Origin: JBBQKF01 sp038326615 | GTDB lineage: Bacteria; Bacillota; Clostridia; Saccharofermentanales; UBA5734 | Direction: 5' to 3' | Assembly: GCA_038326615.1 (NCBI GenBank) | Contig: JBBQKF010000153.1 | Location: 1-5,552, forward strand | DNA length: 5,552 bases | Part shown: positions 1 through 4,313 of the stretch, in pieces | Numbering within the stretch: position 1 is the first letter of the stretch | Layout of the letters: each line of letters starts with the position of its first letter | Notes under the pieces: generated by a model | What the model saw: the letters and a program-made list of their open reading frames with translations, nothing else | Databases searched by the model: none | Told to the model about the DNA's origin: nothing | Program-made: the position numbers and the translations under genes

Positions 1-19
1 GACCTTATTGTACCACATT

Positions 20-424
20 TTACATTCTCATATTTTTACAGTGTGTATTTACCCACTCGATATAGCGAGGAGCCATTTGCTTTGTAGTGTTGTTTGACTT
101 CGTCTTAAAGAGTTCATACACATAATATCCAACCAATTCTTTTTCATCTGCTTTATATTGCAAAGCCTTAATCAATTCAACTCTCAAGTGAACTTCTTCA
201 AGTGCTTTTGCAGCTTCTGATGATATAAAAAAATCTAGCAAAGCCTTATATGCTAATATATTTCCAAAATACATTAAGCGTATGAGTTCATCACAAACAT
301 CCGAATCTTGTAATAACATTTTTATCAAAATTTCAGTCCATCCAAATCATTTTACCGTCTTACCAACTTCACTAGCTCTCAACTTGCCTTGAGCGGACAA
401 TAATATGCTACTTACTGCATTCAT
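20..424 (-). pseudogene. Small hypothetical gene with an in-frame TGA (broken or recoded), third gene of the DUF1576 cluster
   Basis: The reading frame opens with ATG at 424, which overlaps the TGA stop of the upstream gene as ATGA (421-424), a typical coupled junction. After 25 codons (MNAVSSILL...GKTVK) there is a TGA at 347-349. The same frame then stays open to TAA at 20-22, giving about 134 codon positions. The downstream part contains LIKMLLQDSDVCDELIRLMY and ends TKQMAPRYIEWVNTHCKNMRM. It is charged, probably helical, and has no signal peptide or membrane segment. I do not recognise the family. A nonsense mutation in one gene is the simplest reading, because both halves share one frame and the junction with the upstream gene is normal. 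Alternatively translation restarts at TTG 328 (a weak GGATGG lies 9 nt upstream) or ATG 319, giving a protein of about 100 residues. Selenocysteine is less likely, since I see no convincing hairpin just after the TGA. Confidence 0.6.
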
Positions 425-768
425 ACCGACTTCATCCTTTTTATGTATATCGTTAGTCGATTCCCTTCCAAAACAACGTCAGATTCATCAATCATTGCAC
501 CAACCAAGTGGAGTTCTTCACCGACATCATCTTTACCTACCAATCGCCAGTAGTATCCTTCAACTTCATTCTGCCTTTGAGCGGTCAAGTCAAACTTTAA
601 CCTTTCAACAAATTCTTTGTCAAAATTACAAGCATACTGATTAAATTCTATACACGTGATATTATCTTTTTCCTTGATCTGAATATGAATGTCATTTGCG
701 CCATGATGTAATAATAATGCCAAAATTTCATTCACGATCAAAGCTGTTTTTTTAGGTTCATTTTTCAT
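421..768 (-). CDS. Hypothetical 115-residue cytoplasmic protein, second gene of the DUF1576 cluster
   Basis: The start is ATG at 768 because GGAGG (775-779) lies 6 nt upstream. A longer frame opening at 795 has that site inside it and is disfavoured. The stop of the membrane protein gene (770-772) and this start are 1 nt apart, so translation is almost certainly coupled. The protein starts MKNEPKKTALIVNEILALLL and has no membrane segment. Predicted layout by eye: one helix (about 8-22), two strands (IHIQI, ITCIEF at about 27-44), a second helix (about 51-63), then strands ending in RLTIYIKRMKSV. The first helix and strands (VNEILALLLHHGANDIHIQI) faintly recall the N-box region of GHKL ATPases. 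No DxGxG motif or ATP lid is visible, so I do not assign ATPase activity. The fixed position after a transporter-like gene suggests an accessory or regulatory partner (inference). Confidence 0.8.
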   Translation of the reverse strand: MKNEPKKTALIVNEILALLLHHGANDIHIQIKEKDNITCIEFNQYACNFDKEFVERLKFDLTAQRQNEVEGYYWRLVGKDDVGEELHLVGAMIDESDVVLEGNRLTIYIKRMKSV

Positions 769-769
769 T

Positions 770-2041
770 TTATTCCTCCTTTTTGAATGCTTCAACGATT
801 GGAACCAAAATACCCGCTACCAAGCCCCCTGCAAATCCGTTATTATAAAGATTGATCCCACCATGAATAACACCGACATTCATCACTAAAATCATATGAA
901 AAACACCTGCTACAATACCAATAATCGGACCATATTTACCCGCTATTGGTGCCAAGGTTGTTGAAAACAAAACCGCCAATACAATTTCCGTCGATGCCAA
1001 ATCGTAACCAAAAAAAAGTGCCGTGAGCATCACGCCAATGACGATTGGAAAGCAATTCTTATGATGTTTACCAAGCGCTCCAAATCCAACCAAAGTCATA
1101 ATGCCAGCGATAGAAGGACCATTCACAACACCGCCAATAATCAATACATAAGCCAGTCCTGTAAATCCCAAAAGTCCCATATTCACAAAAGTAACACCAT
1201 ATCCAACTAAATGTGTAAAATCAGTGACCAATGTCCCATTAAATTTGAATATTCGCCTAAACTGAACGATACTTTTTTTATTAACAATCAATCCCACGAT
1301 AAGCAATCCAGCAAAAATAACACATAATAATGCAATAATAATAGCATGATTTTTTTCGTAAATTATACGCACAGGTTCTACTTGAATGCCAAAACTGCGT
1401 AGTAGACTTGTAAAAAAAGTACCAATAATTCCTGCTGTAAAGCCAATATTGTAAATATTATATCCATTGTGAAAACGTAACATATGTGACGACAACGGAG
1501 TAATGACAAACCCGATAAATATTCCCAATATGATAGCAATTACTACTGCAAATAGCTGTGGGAAGATTCCAAGGAAACTGACTTCACTGATAAACGGCGA
1601 CAATGCTGTGCCAAACATGACAACTGCGACAACTTCTTTAAAAGATTTTTTTTGATATCTTGTATACAAAAAACCACCGAGATAAATAGGTAATGTATTG
1701 TAAATATTTTTTCCAAAAAACGAAAACCCAATGACTGTAAAAAAAGCAGCAATGAGTACACCATTGATTTTCATTTTATAGTGCTTAATGATTAAAATAT
1801 TCAGAAAGCCTACCAAAGCCACATTCACAAATGTAGCACCTATGCCACCGATTTTAAGAAAGTCTGTCATTAGTATAGTTGGTGAAAATATAATATTCCT
1901 CAACCCGCTAAACAAATTATTCCAGCTATTATCGAAAATAGCAAACCCCATCCCAAAAAACAAAAAAATGATCGGTATAAACAATAAAATTCTATGTTTA
2001 TTCACACGGCCTATGTCTCTTTCGATTATCTCATCATGCAT
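770..2041 (-). CDS. DUF1576-family polytopic membrane protein with internal duplication
   Basis: The chosen start is ATG at 2041 (MHDEIIERDI, 423 residues): GGAGGT lies about 9 nt upstream, whereas the upstream in-frame ATG at 2080 has no ribosome binding site. After about 18 polar residues the protein is mostly hydrophobic, with roughly 10-12 membrane segments (LLFIPIIFLFFGMGFAIF, FAVVIAIILGIFIGFVI, AIIIALLCVIFAGLLIVGLIV and others) and a short charged tail, EAFKKEE. It is made of two related halves: TFVNVALVGF (70-79) matches TFVNMGLLGF (284-293), ALSPFISEV (146-154) matches TLAPIAGKY (362-370), and HNGYNIYNIGFTAGI (191-205) matches HGGINLYNNGFAGGL (393-407). Such twofold repeats are common in transporters and channels. 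From memory this is the DUF1576 family, which has no established function. It leads a cluster with two small soluble proteins and has its own promoter (2116-2144). Substrate unknown. Confidence 0.85.
   Translation of the reverse strand: MHDEIIERDIGRVNKHRILLFIPIIFLFFGMGFAIFDNSWNNLFSGLRNIIFSPTILMTDFLKIGGIGATFVNVALVGFLNILIIKHYKMKINGVLIAAFFTVIGFSFFGKNIYNTLPIYLGGFLYTRYQKKSFKEVVAVVMFGTALSPFISEVSFLGIFPQLFAVVIAIILGIFIGFVITPLSSHMLRFHNGYNIYNIGFTAGIIGTFFTSLLRSFGIQVEPVRIIYEKNHAIIIALLCVIFAGLLIVGLIVNKKSIVQFRRIFKFNGTLVTDFTHLVGYGVTFVNMGLLGFTGLAYVLIIGGVVNGPSIAGIMTLVGFGALGKHHKNCFPIVIGVMLTALFFGYDLASTEIVLAVLFSTTLAPIAGKYGPIIGIVAGVFHMILVMNVGVIHGGINLYNNGFAGGLVAGILVPIVEAFKKEE
775..779 (-). promoter_or_regulatory. 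Ribosome binding site deciding the start at 768
   Basis: GGAGG on the minus strand (AAAAAGGAGGAATAAAATG), 6 nt before ATG 768. It lies inside the last codons of the DUF1576 gene, so translation of the small protein is tied to the membrane protein. Confidence 0.85.
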
Positions 2042-2050
2042 ATGAACACT

Positions 2051-2056
2051 ACCTCC
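2051..2056 (-). promoter_or_regulatory. Ribosome binding site deciding the DUF1576 start at 2041
   Basis: GGAGGT on the minus strand, 9 nt before ATG 2041. It falls inside the longer frame that begins at 2080, which argues against that longer start. Confidence 0.7.
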
Positions 2057-2115
2057 GTTAGCATTTGAAAATGTACTCATTATAAAGAGTCAGATCGAAA
2101 AACATTTCCAATACT

Positions 2116-2144
2116 ATTTTATGCGTTATAGAAAATTCCGTCAA
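2116..2144 (-). promoter_or_regulatory. Sigma-A type promoter of the DUF1576 cluster
   Basis: Minus strand: -35 TTGACG (2139-2144, 5 of 6 consensus), 17-bp spacer, -10 TAAAAT (2116-2121, 5 of 6). The expected start of transcription is near 2109, leaving a leader of about 70 nt before ATG 2041. A second perfect TATAAT (2079-2084, minus strand) lies inside that leader but has no -35 partner. I see no operator or riboswitch fold in the leader. Confidence 0.65.
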
Positions 2145-2324
2145 TGCGTTTTCAAAAAAGATTATAGAGCCTGAATTGACTTCAACCGCTTCATCACAAC
2201 TCTACATTCAGCAACATTCATAGCCACTTTCTCGCCGTTTCACACTCTTATTTTATAACCCTATTCAGTCTCAAAACACACTCTACATGTGCGGGGAAAC
2301 ACATCCACCGTTTTTATGCATAAA

Positions 2325-2359
2325 CATATAGTTCCAGTTGGTCATTCCGGAACTATATG
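2325..2359. repeat. Inverted repeat with 11-bp perfect arms
   Basis: CATATAGTTCC (2325-2335) is the exact reverse complement of GGAACTATATG (2349-2359), with a 13-nt loop. No T-tract follows on either side, so it is not an obvious terminator. It could be a protein-binding site, an RNA hairpin or part of a mobile-element end. Confidence 0.7.
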
Positions 2360-2387
2360 CAGTATGAATAAGATCAACTACGGGCTT

Positions 2388-2416
2388 TTGACACCCTAAT
2401 CATCAATACCTAGATT
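2388..2416 (+). promoter_or_regulatory. Possible rightward promoter in the gene-free region
   Basis: Plus strand: -35 TTGACA (2388-2393, perfect), 17-bp spacer, -10 TAGATT (2411-2416, 4 of 6). Expected transcription start is near 2424. No gene follows on the plus strand before the palindrome at 2696-2741, so it would make a noncoding RNA or be a chance match. Confidence 0.3.
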
Positions 2417-2488
2417 TACATTTGTATTTTTTGCTTCAATATCTTCCCAATCCCACTATTGCACGATAAATAGCACGGTTTCATTGTC

Positions 2489-2509
2489 GGGTCAACTGTT
2501 TGTTGACTC
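2489..2509. repeat. Short hairpin-forming inverted repeat
   Basis: GGGTCAAC (2489-2496) can pair with GTTGACTC (2502-2509) across a 5-nt loop. Seven pairs are Watson-Crick and one is G-T. No T-tract follows. Confidence 0.45.
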
Positions 2510-2595
2510 AAATAACGCACAAGTATATACCTTAGAATTTAACCTCTTATTTTTTAAAAGTAGATTGTTGGTCTGACCCCTCGTGTTAATTTCTC

Positions 2596-2620
2596 CTCTA
2601 ATAATAAATTTATATTAGAG
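2596..2620. repeat. Short AT-rich inverted repeat
   Basis: CTCTAATA (2596-2603) and TATTAGAG (2613-2620) are exact reverse complements with a 9-nt AT-only loop. The stem is weak and no T-run follows, so terminator function is doubtful. Confidence 0.45.
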
Positions 2621-2695
2621 AATTCGTCACAAAATCACAAATGCATTTTTTAATAATTGGAAATACATATGGTTATTTTTGACATTAGTAGCCCT

Positions 2696-2741
2696 GGATA
2701 TAATGATGGAGGGGTTAATTAACCCCTCCATCATTATATCC
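2696..2741. terminator. Perfect 46-bp palindrome at the end of the ferritin-like gene, probable terminator
   Basis: GGATATAATGATGGAGGGG (2696-2714) followed by TTAATTAA and the exact reverse complement gives 23 uninterrupted base pairs centred between 2718 and 2719. Its right edge shares one base with the TAG stop of the ferritin-like gene (2741-2743). For leftward transcripts no U-run follows (TCCAGGGCTAC), so it is not a classic intrinsic terminator in that direction, though so strong a stem could still stop polymerase or protect the 3' end. For rightward transcripts a T-rich tract (2747-2758) follows after a short A-rich gap. A transcription-factor site or recombination site is an alternative. 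Confidence 0.6.
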
Positions 2742-3055
2742 TAAAATTTATTTTTTTTCGGTTTTTGAATTTCTGCTTCTACTTCTGCTGCACCTTCAGC
2801 ATAGAACTTTTCTTCATCTGGATCAAGTTCTTTGAGCAATCTCAGAAACTCTCCCGCATGCACTCTTTCTTCATCAGCGATATCCTTTAATACTTTGATT
2901 GCTAATGGATTATCAGTCGATTCTGCTAATTGCATGTAAAGTTGGATTGCTTCATATTCTGCAGCAATCATAAACCGTATAGATCTGATGAGTTCCTGGT
3001 CACTAATTTTATGCTCTTTTTTAAGTCCAGAAAACGGTTGTCCAAAATCAGGCAT
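2741..3055 (-). CDS. Ferritin-like diiron protein (rubrerythrin / encapsulin-cargo ferritin type), 104 residues
   Basis: The start is ATG 3055 (MPDFGQPFSG), with AAGGAGG (3064-3070) 8 nt upstream. A frame opening at 3094 would place that site inside the gene. Residues about 18-76 form two ferritin-like helices carrying the expected metal ligands: E33 in AAEYEAIQLY, and E63 and H66 in DEERVHAGEF. This single two-helix unit is half of a normal four-helix ferritin, so a metal site would form between subunits, as in encapsulated ferritins. The sequence resembles the ferritin-like domain fused to Pyrococcus encapsulin and the stand-alone proteins beside encapsulin genes (from memory). Expected role: oxidation and safe handling of Fe(II), lowering peroxide chemistry. 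The tail EIQKPKKNKF is basic and shows no obvious cargo-loading peptide. It follows sodB by 66 nt and has its own promoter-like sequence. A generic rubrerythrin-family label is the safe alternative; no rubredoxin CxxC domain is present. Confidence 0.85.
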   Translation of the reverse strand: MPDFGQPFSGLKKEHKISDQELIRSIRFMIAAEYEAIQLYMQLAESTDNPLAIKVLKDIADEERVHAGEFLRLLKELDPDEEKFYAEGAAEVEAEIQKPKKNKF

Positions 3056-3063
3056 ATTCGCTA

Positions 3064-3070
3064 CCTCCTT
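3064..3070 (-). promoter_or_regulatory. Ribosome binding site deciding the ferritin-like start at 3055
   Basis: AAGGAGG on the minus strand, 8 nt before ATG 3055. It favours this start over the longer frame at 3094, whose added residues (MWKRISENKEVAN) have no family counterpart. Confidence 0.85.
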
Positions 3071-3120
3071 ATTCTCACTTATTCGTTTCCACAAAAATGC
3101 CTTTAAAATTCCAATAGTTT

Positions 3121-3149
3121 ATTATAGTTTAGAAGCAACGAAATCCCAA
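3121..3149 (-). promoter_or_regulatory. Internal promoter for the ferritin-like gene at the end of sod
   Basis: Minus strand: -35 TTGGGA (3144-3149, 4 of 6), 17-bp spacer, -10 TATAAT (3121-3126, perfect), overlapping the last sod codons. Transcription would start near 3114, giving a leader of about 60 nt before ATG 3055. It would allow expression independent of sod. No PerR- or Fur-like box was recognised beside it. Confidence 0.45.
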
Positions 3150-3697
3150 TTGACCAAACTCCAAAACTTTTCAACATAAGTAAGACGATTGTTTCTATAA
3201 TCAATATAATAGGCATGCTCCCATACATCACAGGTTAATAGGGGTTTCTTACCATCAGTTAATGGATTCCCCGCATTACTAGTACTGACTATTTCTAATT
3301 TTCCATCCTTGTCTTTAACTAACCAGGCCCAACCGGAACCAAATGTTGTAACCGCTGTCTGACTAAACTTTTCCTTGAAAGCAGCGAACGAACCAAACGC
3401 TTGATTGATTGCCTCAGCAATATTCCCATTCGGTTCTCCTCCAGCATTAGGAGCTAAGCAGTTCCAGTAAAAAGTATGGTTAAATACTTGCGCAGCATTG
3501 TTAAATATGCCACCACTGGCTTTCTTGATTATTTCCTCTAATGCCAAATTTTCAAACTCGGTGCCGATAATCAATTTATTCAAATTTGTTACATATGTCT
3601 GATGATGCTTTCCATAATGATACTCCAGTGTTTCCTTTGAGATGATTGGTTCTAGAGCCTCAATGCTGTAAGGTAATGTTTTTAACTTGTGTTCCAA
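3122..3697 (-). CDS. sodB: Superoxide dismutase, Fe type
   Basis: It converts superoxide to hydrogen peroxide and oxygen in the cytoplasm. The 191-residue length matches bacterial Fe-SOD. Metal ligands are H27 (EYHYGKHHQTYV), H74 (NHTFYWN), D157 and H161 (DVWEHAYYIDY); Y35 sits at the usual second-shell position. The outer-sphere glutamine is Q70 in AAQVFNHTFYWN, the Fe-SOD arrangement, and the Mn-type QDNPL segment is replaced by SNAGNPL. CLAPNAGGEPNG and FGSGWAWLV are close to E. coli SodB (from memory). The start codon is TTG at 3697, with GGAGG (3705-3709) 7 nt upstream; this start aligns exactly with the SodB N-terminus. No signal peptide. The gene lies 37 nt after the nucleotidase remnant, and I see no good promoter in that gap, so it probably depends on transcription from upstream, now altered by the IS. 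It pairs functionally with the ferritin-like gene downstream. Confidence 0.97.
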   Translation of the reverse strand: MEHKLKTLPYSIEALEPIISKETLEYHYGKHHQTYVTNLNKLIIGTEFENLALEEIIKKASGGIFNNAAQVFNHTFYWNCLAPNAGGEPNGNIAEAINQAFGSFAAFKEKFSQTAVTTFGSGWAWLVKDKDGKLEIVSTSNAGNPLTDGKKPLLTCDVWEHAYYIDYRNNRLTYVEKFWSLVNWDFVASKL

Positions 3698-4116
3698 TGT
3701 AGTTCCTCCTTTTCTTTACGTTGTGCCTCGATATTTACACCGCTACAAAAGTCCCCCTGAGCTCCGCGTGGAGGAGACGATGCTTAATCAGATATGTCTG
3801 CATCGCATCTATAATTCGTTCTGACCGGTCTTCACGATTGCGGCCATATTTTGGGGGAACCCCTTGCGACGTGACAAATGCAGCTGTATAGTATTGGCCA
3901 GGATTCACTTCTTCATCGCCTATAAAAAGTTTTTGAATGCGGTGTCCGGGTGGATTTTCTATCTTAAAGTAGACATTAAGACCAAGGCAGCGTTTAACAT
4001 AGCCGCCCATCTGCAAGTACGAATCACATGAAAACGTTCTTTCGAGGTTATCCTCCAACATAGCCAACAGTTCTTCACCTGTAAGTTCTACAGTTGAGAT
4101 CGGCGGATTCATGGGG

Positions 4117-4144
4117 ATTATGTTGTACCTAGATTCTACGTCAA
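4117..4144 (-). promoter_or_regulatory. Hybrid promoter formed at the IS/target junction
   Basis: Minus strand: -35 TTGACG (4139-4144) lies within the IS end and -10 CATAAT (4117-4122, 5 of 6) lies in the nucleotidase gene, 16 bp apart and spanning the junction at 4127/4128. Transcription would begin near 4110 and run through the remnant into sod and the ferritin-like gene. Outward -35 boxes at IS ends that form such promoters are known for several IS families. Confidence 0.5.
4128..4141 (+). repeat. Left terminal inverted repeat of the IS
   Basis: CCTAGATTCTACGT. From memory it is identical to the published 14-bp left inverted repeat of ISEcp1, an IS1380-family element. Its first base coincides with the break in nucleotidase homology (codon Y21 of the fused frame ends at 4127). 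Confidence 0.8.
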
Positions 4145-4200
4145 ACAATTTAAAAATGGTCTTTGAATAAGTATTTGCAACACTCATGTCAATCCCACAT

Positions 4201-4219
4201 TTTCACCCATTGGGTGAAA
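4201..4219. repeat. Palindrome in the IS leader
   Basis: TTTCACCCA and TGGGTGAAA form 9-bp perfect arms around one base (4210). It lies 73 bp inside the IS and about 95 bp before the transposase start. It could be a transposase or host-factor binding site or an RNA hairpin in the leader. The TGA closing the nucleotidase-remnant frame (4203-4205) lies inside it. Confidence 0.6.
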
Positions 4220-4313
4220 GAACATGACGGCTTAAAAGAACCTATTTTTATGTTTTTTGTTTTGTTTATTGGGTAAGAATATATCAAAAGATACTATGTG
4301 AAGGAGATGTATT

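Larger units (their letters stand above)
2145..2695. other. Gene-free region with scattered inverted repeats
   Basis: About 550 bases between the promoter of the DUF1576 cluster and the 3' end of the ferritin-like gene. No frame on either strand combines a plausible length with a ribosome binding site. The longest short frames are a minus-strand stretch of about 40 codons ending at 2416 (contains VDPTMKPCYLSCNSGIGKIL) and a 13-codon plus-strand ATG frame at 2641. Neither is convincing, though the first could be a degraded gene remnant. The region holds three hairpin-forming repeats (2325-2359, 2489-2509, 2596-2620), a rightward promoter-like sequence (2388-2416) and GGTCTGACC at 2570-2578. 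It may be the scar of a lost mobile element, a small RNA locus, or ordinary spacer. Confidence 0.6.
2424..2758 (+). ncRNA. Candidate small RNA (speculative)
   Basis: The possible promoter at 2388-2416 would start an RNA of about 330 nt. It would contain two local hairpins (2489-2509 and 2596-2620) and end at the strong 46-nt palindrome followed by a T-rich tract (2747-2758). No coding frame with a ribosome binding site is visible in it. Its 3' end would be antisense to the last codons of the ferritin-like gene. The support is only the arrangement of promoter, hairpins and terminator-like end; no known RNA family was recognised. Confidence 0.15.
3735..4187 (-). pseudogene. 5'-nucleotidase / metallophosphatase gene, C-terminal remnant cut by an IS
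   Basis: Residues 21-150 of this frame (3735-4127) are native and match the C-terminal domain of 5'-nucleotidase and UDP-sugar hydrolase-type enzymes: YNIIPMNPPISTVELTGEEL, then LEDNLERTF, LQMGGYVKRCLGLNVYF, and GQYYTAAFVTSQGVPPKYGR. Full-length relatives are about 500 residues, with an N-terminal metallophosphatase domain holding the catalytic metal ligands; that part is absent. The first 20 codons (MSVANTYSKT...DVESR, 4128-4187) are IS left-end DNA read in frame, not part of the original gene. A TGA at 4203-4205 closes the frame upstream. The junction falls exactly at the IS terminus. The remnant cannot hydrolyse nucleotides on its own. By hand count 3781-4080 is about 44% G+C, richer than the transposase and much of sod. 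The missing 5' part should lie beyond the right end of the IS if the insertion is simple. Confidence 0.85.

Noticed and set aside
1..18. Possible next gene of the cluster starting ATG 18 on the minus strand (MWYNKV, then off the window)
   Set aside because: Only six codons are visible and there is no strong ribosome binding site, so it cannot be supported.
405..644. Plus-strand frame of 79 codons
   Set aside because: It lies opposite the 115-residue gene, has no ribosome binding site and has an unlikely composition. It is a shadow.
1543..2045. Open frames within the DUF1576 gene on both strands (1543-1764 minus, 1788-2045 plus)
   Set aside because: They overlap the well-supported membrane protein gene in other frames and have no start signals.
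2407..2416. TACCTAGATT, identical to the ten bases at the IS junction (4126-4135)
   Set aside because: Similarity stops after ten bases and several chance 10-mer repeats are expected in a window of this size. It is not enough to call a second IS end.
2416..2511. Minus-strand short frame with VDPTMKPCYLSCNSGIGKIL
   Set aside because: No ribosome binding site and no recognised family; at most a degraded remnant.
2145..2695. CRISPR array or tRNA in the gene-free region
   Set aside because: No regularly spaced repeats and no cloverleaf-like arrangement were found by reading both strands.
2679..2704. TTGACA and TATAAT on the plus strand just before the palindrome
   Set aside because: Both hexamers are perfect but the spacer is only 14 bp, too short for a normal sigma-A promoter, and no gene follows on that strand.
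2988..3179. Plus-strand frame of 63 codons
   Set aside because: It lies opposite the ferritin-like gene and the end of sod and has no start signal.
4187..4192. Perfect TTGACA (minus strand) in the IS as a second outward -35
   Set aside because: The best -10 at 17-bp spacing (TATTCA) matches only three bases, so it is not called as a promoter.
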